From Chaetomium olivaceum (taxonomy: Eukaryota; Ascomycota; Sordariomycetes; Sordariales; Chaetomiaceae): 64,000 nt of DNA. The translations under genes and the position numbers were made by a program. The DNA lies in the NCBI GenBank assembly GCA_039881045.1, contig JAYWVB010000012.1, positions 558,001 to 622,000 of the forward strand, written 5' to 3'. This document shows positions 55,576 through 64,000 of the stretch, piece after piece; the stretch's first letter is position 1, and each line of letters starts with the position of its first letter. Under the pieces are notes generated by a model. The model searched no databases. It had not been told where the DNA came from and worked only from the letters and a program-made list of their open reading frames with translations.

Positions 55576-56613
55576 GCTCTTAAGAGCTTGGCATTCACCC
55601 TGAAAGCTTGGCATGCAGGAAAAGGGGTTTTCTTTTGTATTTAGTCCGCTCCTGAGAGCTACTCTCCTTTGTTCATAACTAGGGCACTTTTACCTCACGT
55701 TTTCCCACTATCAGGAGCTCCCTGCAGTGCAACACGGACAATAACGGCAACGGGAGGTTGGTCGAATTTCCCCGCGGTTTCGGGTAGCAATCTCTGGACT
55801 GTACCATGGGGAATATGAGGCTGTGAACGGTGTCCGGTGTAGCTCGCAGGTTAATTAGGCGACTCATTCTTCTTTCTTAGCACGAGGGTGATAGCCCAGT
55901 GAACCCCATTAAACTAAGACTTGTGCTAATAAACCATAACAAGTACCCCAGTGTCCTATAGGTAAAAGAAGCCGGATTGGGATGTGCGTATTTTATTTCT
56001 AGCACCAAAATAGAAAGTGAAAATACCTACCTTCGTTATCGTCCAAATACTTGAAGCTCTACCTACCTTACCTTAGTTGCTTAATCTACCACAGCGGGGT
56101 TCTATAGCGGGCGGCATGCACAAGGCCTAAAACGGCTTGGCCCAATTGATTTGCATGTTTTTGCAACATGCCTTGCCACAGCAACATGAATGCCTTGCCA
56201 ATTGGGTCCCACTTTTCTAAAAGAATTGGCAGCCCCTGTAAATCCCTATTGCGGCCCTGAATCTGTATATAGCTTTGCCCAGGATTCAGTCAACCTTTCT
56301 TGCATTCAGAGACCTCACGATGCGAGTCCAACAGTGTGCGATGTTCGGAAATCTCGACGAAGTGGAGGAATGCCAGAATCACGTGACCACCAGGTACCTA
56401 CATTTGGCATTTCCTCCTATTCTGCCCATCACCCACCCACATCTTGAAACGCATCGAAACTTACCTACCTAGGTAAACAAACCAATAACTTTAGCCGGCA
56501 ACAATCTGTCCTTCCCAACTGCAAAGTCTAACCAAAGCCCAAAGACCGCTTCCGTTGACCCAATTGCCACCACATTTTGATGACACATACACACGGTACA
56601 AAGTAGTAGGGGG
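55576..56613. other. Spacer with TACCTACC-type motifs
   Basis: CTACCTTACCTTAG at 56057 and TTACCTACCTAGGTAAAC at 56461 repeat the spacer motif seen near 3901 and 32400. No gene seen. Confidence 0.5.
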
Positions 56614-57487
56614 CTAGGCGCTTTTGCAGCCATCAAAAGGTTCAACCACCGGCGGCAATCCTACGGCCCGTCCTAGTTTCTTCATGATGTAAATTATAGG
56701 CATTGATAACTCCCTGAAGTCCATATAAACTTCTCTAAATGGCTCGGGCAGCAGCTCAGGATCCATGAAGTAGCGTTCCTCAACGTACTGACTCATGTAA
56801 GTCAGGTTTCGTAGCTTGAAAGCGGGGTGCCCCAGTCCCGGCCCATGATGCGCATGTAGGCTTCTACCATAATTTCTGACCTGGGGACGAGAACAACAGT
56901 CTGGTCCGAGACGAAGGCGCCATTCCCATAGCCGTCTCGGTTTCGTGGCAATATGGTCCTGTCACACGCCAGAACTAGGTACTCCGGGACCGAGTGAGCT
57001 CTGGGGCTCGCGAGAGAGGCGCCAAAGGGTGGCAGGAACCAGAGGGTTTCGGATTGTAGAAAAAGGCGCACCGTGGTGGTGGATAGGTGATCCCACGCGC
57101 CTTGGATATGCAGATGAAACGCCGGCTGTGGTCTGTGACTGGCGGCGGAGTTGCTGTGGCATGTCGATGTGTCTGGACATGCATTAAGGGGTTGAGTTAA
57201 CTGCCTACTTGTCGTCATGACCTCCGTCGCGGTTGCCAGGCTCGCATCTGGGATAACAAAGTCGAGCGTCTTGGTGGGGTTAGCGACTCGAACTCTCCAT
57301 ACAAGAAGCAGGGGCACTATGTGTACAAACGTACAGGAGTATACATTGGAACACCCCACAAAGAAAGTAGGAAACTTCCCCACAAAACGCATGGGATTTC
57401 GACAGCATTGAGCGCCCTCGCCAGCGAATCTGCAAGATCCTCCGCCTGCTCTCTGCTCATGTCGAAGTTAGGCTTGGTAGTGGCCAT
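56614..57487 (-). CDS. Fungal nucleotidyltransferase-like hypothetical protein
   Basis: This matches a widespread fungal family of about 270-residue proteins of unknown function whose start (AEDLADSLARALNAVEIPCV, LWGSFLLSLWGVP, then LDFVIPDASLATATEVM) resembles minimal nucleotidyltransferase folds. Later blocks are QPAFHLHIQGAWDHLSTTTV, SETLWFLPPFGASLASPRAH, CDRTILPRNRDGYGNGAF, RSEIMVEAYMRIMGRDWGT and the tail MSQYVEERYFMDPELLPEPF through KKLGRAVGLPP. One 66-bp intron is inferred (57270-57334 region, GTACGT donor). A frame break sits in the G4/C4 run 56824-56827; a fifth C restores PAFKLRNLTYMSQYVEE, giving 269 residues. The expected DxD-type metal motif is weak (LDFVIPD), so catalysis is uncertain. 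No signal peptide. Confidence 0.72.
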
Positions 57488-59456
57488 GATCGTTATCGTG
57501 ATGAAGGATTAGATCGGTGTTCTGCCGTCAAACGTATAATACAAACTTCTGGGTTCTTGTTAAAGAGCACCCTGGGGCGGCAAAGTCGTACGGGAGCGAG
57601 GGCTTTTAAAGTCCGATGGCGGAGGACTGGATAGTTATGCCTCTGGTGCCTCGCCTCAAGCAACGACGTCCCGCCCCTATGTCATCCTGATCCTACGAGC
57701 GAAGAAAGAAAAATCGCTTTTATTCGAATCCCTTCCAGAAAGACAGACCTGTCCATACCGAGGACATCCTCTCTCATGTTTAGGCAGCAGGAAGTCGGGC
57801 CCCCATGCTTGTCACCAACCCCCCCTTTTCGCCATTTGTGTGGCTTCAAGACCAGGGTTCTTGCTTAAAATAAAAAGGGCTGGATAAAAATAAGTGCATC
57901 TAACAAATGCATTTGCTTCTTTTTTTTGAACGCTCGTTGGGCTGTTGAGCTAGGGGATTTCAATTATTCCAAGAAAAGTCGCGTTAATAAACAGACTATC
58001 ATTATCCTATTTTCACTTAAAGAGAGCTTCCCTCCTCCCTATTACCCATCATACGGCGCCTTCTCACTTCAAAAAAGTCCAACCGATTTTTCTTTTAGAG
58101 GTGTGTTGACTCCGCAAACCTCCGTTTCCGGTGGTGGGTCAGAAACGGGATGTCCGGGTTTTTATCTGTCACTAGCGACAAAGCCCACGAACCTATCTCT
58201 ACCCTACCGCGGAAAAATACAGACTAAAATAGAGAACACGGTGGCGAGTGAAAGATTCGTAGCTTATTCCGGAGTCCCGTAATAGATTGAAAAAGCTGAG
58301 AAGAATAGCTACCTAACAACGACGGGTTCCGGATTGGGTCCCACGGTTCCGGATATGGGATTCGTGGGTCGTGACAAAGGGTATAGTCCGAGCTGAAGGC
58401 CCGATTTCCAACCCACCCGTGCAAGATAATCGGGCCGCTCGCAAGTGAGAGAGAGTGCCAAGGTGGGTTGTGAAGTCGTGGGGGGTAAGAAAGGGGAGAA
58501 GGGTTGACTTTGACCCTCTACGGGAATAGAAAGGCGAGGCATACGATGATCAACACAAATAAATCACTCATAGCTCAAGGGCGAGGAGATAATTGAAGGC
58601 CTATTGGCCTACACAGAGCTGGTTCTCGTCGGTAGTAAAACCATGAAACCAGGGCTAGGGTAAGAGAAGGCGGTACCCATGGTCACCAAAGCAGTATCAC
58701 TCTCCTAGCAATGGTAGAAACCTACCGTAGAGGAAAGAGAAGCATCCCGAGGAAATCCCTATAGGCGGGCCGGGACGCCGGCTTCGCATGGTGTCAACCG
58801 GCTTGACGTTTGCTACACATGGGCAGAGGGTCTGGATGACAATATCGGTGGCTTTGACTCTGTACTTTGAACGGGATCGAGGGTAAATTCCAACGTAGCC
58901 GTTACCTGAGCCTTGCACAGATCCGACTCGGTGAGGTTGTCGAGCCCGGGTAATGCAGGAAGAGGAGAGAAACCTCCAGTTGAGGGGACTCAGCGGAGCA
59001 GGGGCAATCCTTGGAAACCGAGCTGTGGCAAGCGCCCGCTGGGCACTATTGAAAGCAAAGTAACTGTGCGAGATGTTAGACTGCGGAGCATACCCGTGAC
59101 TTGAAAGGGACCTCAACTTAATCCGCTGACTTCCCGACATGAAAACAACGTGTTGTTGTGACGTTGTGACAGGCTGCCATGGCTGCCTTAAAAATTGTGG
59201 ATGCGGAATGCCAAGGTTCCAGTTCTTGTGGACTGTGGAGGTTACTTGGTCCGAGCGTTTTCAGGCAGCCCCATGTCAACTTCCACCGCCTGTCGCTGCA
59301 TCTCGGTTCAGCGCAACCGTGTGCCTCAAAAGGGGCAGGGGGCGGAACGTGGATGGTATAATAAAAGCGTGTCCAATTGATGTCCTTCGAGTTGCGGCTT
59401 GCCATCACTTGAATCATTCCACCACACAACCCTTAATCCCGAACAATCCTCTCACA
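57488..59456. other. Gene-poor interval
   Basis: Small frames only (for example 57926-58282 plus and 58697-59140 minus), without family resemblance. AT-rich between 57890 and 58230. The F-box gene promoter lies at the right end. Confidence 0.45.
59357..59366 (+). promoter_or_regulatory. TATA box of F-box gene
   Basis: TATAATAAAA lies 91 bp upstream of ATG 59457. Confidence 0.45.
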
Positions 59457-60935
59457 ATGAGCATGAGAGACATCCCGCCGGAGATCTTGAGTCTCATCCT
59501 GGGACAACTCTTCGAGTACCAAGAGGAGGACGACCCCGAATCGCCCATCCACTATGGCCACCTCCGCAACGCCCGCCTTGTCTGCCGTCAATGGAACGAT
59601 CTCGCAATAAGACAGCTATTCCGGACCTTGGTTTTTGATTATGCGCTAGACGACGAACTGCGGCCCGCGAAAGACATGCCATGGACCCACGCCGTCAGCA
59701 GTGAAACCATCCAACCGCTTGTCCAGGACGTTGTCCTTTTCAGCCACCCTGATCGTATAGACATGGACAACGTATCAATAAGCGATGCGGAGGACTGGGT
59801 GACCGAGGAAGATGACGATGATGGTTCAGGCGCTTTCGGCGTCGCCGTCAACACTGGCATCGCCCAGCTGCCCAACCTCAAATCTCTGCAAATCTGGTTC
59901 TCAGAAAATTGCGTAGGCGACAGGGAGACAGAGTGGTACGAAGAGGGCGAGGAAATTGAATCGATTCCTCACCGGTTACAGACGCTCAAGACGGTCTTTG
60001 GGGCCATTCAGAAACGGCGCGCCAATCCTAGGACCAGCCCGATTCGCTCTCTGACCCTCAAGAACCTGCAAAACGTCCCAATCCCAGCCTTTACCTCCTC
60101 CGACCTCTACAAAGACGTTATCAAAGATATCAACGGTCTCCATTTGATGATCGCCCATGAATATCATGAGCCCGGGCCCGACCATGACCTCGGCCGCATC
60201 GAGCGTCAGACGTTCGAGCCATACCTTGAGAAGGAGCTCCTCCCTCCTTTGGCCGCCCAGCTCACGTCGTTGACCCTGACCTTCAGGGAGTGCTGGGGCA
60301 CCGTCCCCGCTTACTTTGGCGGCAAGGGCCTCCTGTTCCCCAACTTGAAGACCCTGACCCTGGGCGAGTTCGTCATCGGCCACCACGACCATTTCGATTG
60401 GGTGCTAGCTCAGAAATCCCTCGAGACGCTGCGCCTGGACAGGTGCTTTATCGTCTCCTACCTTCGCATCTGGGGCGATATGATGGATGAGTGGCGCGTG
60501 CCGACCCACGACTGGCACCGGTACCCCGAGGGCTCATTCGGGTTCTACGGCCCCCAGATCTTTGGCTTCTCGGGCACTTGGGAGACTGTGTACGACGGCA
60601 TTCGCGAGGGTCTCCCCAAACTCCGCCAGTTCGCGTCTGTGCATCACCAATGGTACAATACCTTCGACCGCCGAGAGGATATGGGAGCTCATATGTCTGT
60701 ATCCCGGTATATTATTTTTGATTCGGGACTTTGTCCGAGTCCCTGGATCACGGTGGAGGATGGATACACTGGCGAGATGGAATTTGGCAATAACGACCCC
60801 AGTGTGTGCCCCCGTGCGGAGATGGAGGAACGCATAAGATGCAGGCAAGGAAAGCTTAATCGGGCAAAGGAGACAGAAGTCGGGGATAGGCGGGCGTTTG
60901 AGGATCTTCTTCGGGCGGTGCGGGAGCGGCAATAG
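59457..60935 (+). CDS. F-box protein
   Basis: The frame is open well upstream, but I start at ATG 59457 (context CACAATGAGC, right after the TATA box), giving 492 residues and no intron. Residues 4-55 form the F-box: MRDIPPEILSLILGQLFEYQ, then NARLVCRQWNDLAIRQLFRT. The rest is a long domain with loose leucine-rich pattern (NLKSLQIWFSENC, SPIRSLTLKNLQNVPI, LTSLTLTFRECW, NLKTLTLGEFVIGHH, SLETLRLDRCFIVSY), followed by an aromatic-rich segment (EGSFGFYGPQIFGFSGTWET) and a charged tail. F-box proteins bring substrates to SCF ubiquitin ligases; many such fungal genes are lineage-specific. The acidic loop AEDWVTEEDDDDGSG near residue 120 is notable. Substrate unknown. Confidence 0.85.
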   Translation: MSMRDIPPEILSLILGQLFEYQEEDDPESPIHYGHLRNARLVCRQWNDLAIRQLFRTLVFDYALDDELRPAKDMPWTHAVSSETIQPLVQDVVLFSHPDRIDMDNVSISDAEDWVTEEDDDDGSGAFGVAVNTGIAQLPNLKSLQIWFSENCVGDRETEWYEEGEEIESIPHRLQTLKTVFGAIQKRRANPRTSPIRSLTLKNLQNVPIPAFTSSDLYKDVIKDINGLHLMIAHEYHEPGPDHDLGRIERQTFEPYLEKELLPPLAAQLTSLTLTFRECWGTVPAYFGGKGLLFPNLKTLTLGEFVIGHHDHFDWVLAQKSLETLRLDRCFIVSYLRIWGDMMDEWRVPTHDWHRYPEGSFGFYGPQIFGFSGTWETVYDGIREGLPKLRQFASVHHQWYNTFDRREDMGAHMSVSRYIIFDSGLCPSPWITVEDGYTGEMEFGNNDPSVCPRAEMEERIRCRQGKLNRAKETEVGDRRAFEDLLRAVRERQ

Positions 60936-61438
60936 GACAGGGGGCGGACCAGATAATGCTTCTGAACCGACCACGGTTGTGTAACACACCGTTGTTGATC
61001 CATGATATGTTCCTTGGACCTCTGGTCGGCGCGCCACGTCAAGTGGACCAGCAGGACGAGCAGGCCCTTCTCCATGCAAGTGGGGGGCTGGGAATATTGC
61101 ACTCTTGTGCGCATGCTCCCCCCTCCCCCGCCTAATGGATCTCTGTATCTCTGGACTCGGTACAGACTCCTTAGCCTCACGATCGAGCATCATCCCCTGA
61201 ATTTCGAGATCGGTCTTTAATTAGCTGCGGGTTGAGATTGCCCATACAAAATCCAGTACCAATCCTGCACTACTAAGCCCAACAAAGGTGACAAGAGAGG
61301 TACCTCGGCTGTCTGAGATATAGCTGACCGTGGCGCCGTCTTTTGGAAACCGATGATCCCGACGATTCAAGACGCGCACTAACTACCTAGATAGTATTTG
61401 AAGCTTACCCCTGGTTTAACAGAGGGAAAAGACAAGGT
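60936..61438. other. Convergent spacer, F-box and hydrolase genes
   Basis: Two 3' untranslated regions; no gene seen. Confidence 0.5.
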
Positions 61439-63367
61439 TCAATCCGTCCTATGGAGGGTCTTCTTCAAGACAGGGACCTCCACCGCCGTCGCTCTTCCAT
61501 CCTCGCCAAGCTCAAAAACAAACAAGTCTGCCGGATAACCGCCGTAGCGGAGGCCGTCAATCGCGCTCCATGACCCGCAAAGTTTGCTGACCGGCTGCCC
61601 CACGGCGCCATACACTGCTCGAAAAGCCACCCTGTTACCGTCGGTCAGGGTTGTGGGGTAGAGCCATGCCCCGAGTTTCGCCTCCGCCGCACCAAGTAGA
61701 CCTCCGACAGATACCAACATATCGGTCCCGTTGCTCACGAGGGTGGTGAGAAAAAGGGCAGCCTCGTCTGGAAGAAGAGTGATTGCGACCGACGAGTTAT
61801 CGGGAAGCGTATAATTCCCTGCGAAGTTGACTTCTGCCTGCTCTCTCGCCGTATGCTCGCCCGCCTGGATCCAGATGGTGGAGAGGAGGGTCTGTAAAGC
61901 GTCATATACTGGCGAGGCCGAGGGACCTGCTGTGAGCAGCGCTATTCCCATGCTGTGATCGGGTGATAACCCAACCAGGCTGAGATATTGGCCGATCCCG
62001 CCTGTTTTCGCATATACATCGACAAGCCGCGTATTGTTAGACGACGGTGCGACGGGCACCCTCATTCGTAAGATCTCCCATGGCCGGCCAACCGATAATA
62101 CGGCGCTGGACGTGTGCGAAACCGGCTTCAGCCACTTATGTGTCGCTTTGGTAGAAAGGAGCGAAGAGCTAAGAATGGACCGGCCCATCCGGCTGAGGTC
62201 GGCCACGGACTGCACATACCCTCCGGCCCTGCGTGATCAATCTCGATCAGCGAAAATTGGACTGAACACCGTCAGATCTAACTTACGGTCCCGCATCTCC
62301 CAGATCCCCCGTCCAGCCATCTACAACAACCGCATCAGTGTCATTCGACACAGGTGACAAGAACGTCCGTGTAAGCCCGAGCGGCTTTAACAGCTCGTCC
62401 TCGACCAGCGTGGCAAAACTTTGTCCGGTAATATTCTCGACGGCGTATGCTAGAATTTGAAAGGCCATGTTCGAGTAGGTCGGGGTATGGTACGCTGGCA
62501 GCACTGGCCACGTTTCTAGAATCATTGCCATCGACTCTACGTGCGACAACACCAAACGTAAGTAGCTAGAACCACTAGGTAGTTTGCGTGAGACGTTTGG
62601 TTGCATTCTCTTCCACTCACCAGCTCTTGTGCACGCTCTGAAGCCCACGGCACCTGTGCCGCATTGGACGACCTCCTCCTCGCTCAGAGTGGGAAGTCCG
62701 GGAACCCCGGAGGGAAACGTAGCAGATAGATCTCCTAAGGCATCTGAAAAACATTTAGCCGTGGATGACATATCATTCCCCTATCCTTCCTTCCCTGACG
62801 ATGATCGAACTTGGCAAAGGAGTAACCGGAACAGTACGTACAATCTCTTCCGATACCGCCCATTTGACTTGCCAGAGCCCCAAGAGTAACCTCGGACCAT
62901 TCAACGTCGTTGATAGCGTTACTTCGCTGGTATCCCGTGGCTCCAAGCTCGGGCACGTAGTTGGTGACCGGCTCATTCCAGTACCTGTCTGACAGCTTGG
63001 ATAATATCGTGTATACGGTTACCAATTTGGAAATGCTGCCGATTCGATAGAGGGTCCCGGGTCCAACCTGGTTGCTACTAAGGGAAGCATTTGCGCCAAG
63101 TGCAGTGTGGTAATATTCGTAAATTGGCTCGTCGTCGTGGGTGCTAAACACTTGAACGGAAAAGGAAGTTGTACTGTTGTCAAATTGCCCGCTAGAAAGA
63201 GCCTGGGCGAGCGCGTTTTCGAAGGCGGCTTTAGTTACGTTCAGCGTCGGAGAGGAGGATATTCCGGCGACCGCTGGATAAGCTGGCCCGAGTATGGGAC
63301 AGTTTTGTCCATGACAGAGCCGAACGAGGGTCCAGAAAAGGAAGATAGTACGGAGATACGCTCTCAT
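61439..63367 (-). CDS. Secreted beta-lactamase-fold serine hydrolase
   Basis: Four exons (introns 62744-62841, 62537-62620, 62229-62286) join with correct phases to a 562-residue protein. Signal peptide: MRAYLRTIFLFWTLVRLCHG. The catalytic Ser-x-x-Lys is in YRIGSISKLVTVYTILSKL, and the second motif Tyr-x-Asn is in YHTPTYSNMAFQILAYAVEN; a later segment (YAKTGGIGQYLSLVGLSPDH) corresponds to the third wall of the site, with H/K-T/S-G replaced by KTGG. The first motif region is followed by YVPELG and a trypsin-like length insertion typical of fungal PF00144 proteins. The C-terminal 200 residues form a lipocalin-like accessory domain (FAGNYTLPDNSSVAITLLPD). Several N-glycosylation sites (NAS, NVT, NDT, NYT, NGT) agree with secretion. 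Esterase or peptidase activity is possible; the family also includes LACTB-like and polyketide-cluster enzymes. Frame intact. Confidence 0.9.
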
Positions 63368-64000
63368 CTTGGAAACGCGATTGCCTTTTCAGCAGAATCC
63401 AAGCTCATTAGCTCGTTGAAGGAGACATATATTATCTTGCTGAGCTGTTATTCTCATCTCCGACCCCTCATCTCCTTTTCTCCTTTTGGGCGCGGTCGTC
63501 GTCATCCCAACGTCGCGGTGTGGCTGAGTCCGGACGCGAGGGGTTGAAAGGACCAATGATAGGATAGGTAAGTTGCTGACAGGCTGCAAGTGAATCTCGT
63601 GTAACCGCGCCGCAGGTCATTTCCCACCAGCTTCATTCCTGGGCACGGCAGAAAGCAGATCCTCATAGGCGCCGTCGTGGCCCACCAGGCGGGTCTTTTT
63701 GTGATCTTTCTCTGGTCTGTCACGTCAGCCGCTCATAATCCGGTTCATTGGAAGGGCATTCAAGAGCCGTGAGGCCGCAACTGCGGTAACTCTCCAGATG
63801 ACAACTTGTCACTTCTGTGCTGAGAGACCGCATCCCAAATTCACTACGTGACTGACAACGATGTGCAAATCTAGAGCAACCGTTTCTGATGAGTAAATCA
63901 ATGCTGAGCGAGATTCCAGCTATCTCAGTGTCCTGCCCCAAGCTCAAACTCAGTTTGGCCACACCATTGCTCGGTCACGGCTGCCTAGGAATGGAATCCT
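63368..64000. other. Upstream region of hydrolase; right edge
   Basis: The hydrolase promoter must lie here. No further gene is recognisable before the window ends. Confidence 0.5.

Noticed and set aside
1..64000. CRISPR arrays, bacterial operons, phage or transposase genes
   Set aside because: The window is eukaryotic; no direct-repeat array, transposase, reverse transcriptase or terminal inverted repeat was seen by eye. Short degenerate transposon remnants cannot be excluded without a repeat search.

Overview
The window is nuclear DNA of a filamentous ascomycete, most likely a Sordariomycete close to the Chaetomiaceae. The evidence is short spliceosomal introns of about 50-140 bp with GTAAGT-like donors and CTAAC/CTGAC branch sites, fungal-only families (DUF4246, LaeA-like methyltransferases, the fungal amidoligase family, btgC glucanase, Zn2Cys6 regulators), and secreted cellulolytic enzymes with fungal CBM1 modules. 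The naming of the taxon is inference from the resemblance of the feruloyl esterase and AA9 protein to those of thermophilic Chaetomiaceae.

Layout. 0-7 kb: a broken DUF4246 gene (-), a frame-disrupted RING-finger gene (+) and a seven-exon LaeA-like methyltransferase (-). 7-10 kb: no gene seen. 10-16 kb: an AAA+ ATPase (+), a secreted bicupin oxalate decarboxylase (-) and a DUF1275 membrane protein (+). 16-24 kb: feruloyl esterase with CBM1 (+), an 83-residue Cys-containing protein (-), a fungal nuclear-type protein often labelled BTB transcription factor (-), and an amidoligase-like protein (-). 26-28 kb: membrane-anchored GH17 endo-1,3-beta-glucanase (-). 30-31 kb: tRNA-Gly(GCC) and a small secreted tandem CBM18 protein with a premature stop. 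33-38 kb: FAD monooxygenase (+) and a secreted GH2 hydrolase (+). 39-49 kb: tRNA-Asn(GTT), a large Zn2Cys6/C2H2 regulator (+), flanked on both sides by decayed copies of one unrecognised gene family. 49.6-54 kb: AA9 lytic polysaccharide monooxygenase with CBM1 (-) and a decayed MFS sugar transporter (+). 54.9-63.4 kb: an orphan gene, a nucleotidyltransferase-like hypothetical, an F-box protein and a secreted beta-lactamase-fold hydrolase.

There is no tight biosynthetic cluster. The theme is secreted carbohydrate and plant-wall chemistry: feruloyl esterase and AA9 act outside on lignocellulose, GH2 and GH17 on glycans, and oxalate decarboxylase on oxalate, mixed with housekeeping and regulatory genes. 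Intergenic spaces of 1-3 kb are common.

A window-wide feature matters for any reader: at least eight otherwise well-conserved genes carry a single-base reading-frame break, most often explained by one missing base in a short C or G run. This looks like a base-calling or assembly property, so single frameshifts here should not be read as gene death. The MFS transporter is different: its stops are mainly CAG/CAA-to-TAG/TAA and TGG-to-TGA changes, the pattern left by C-to-T mutation (RIP-like), and it also has an internal deletion.
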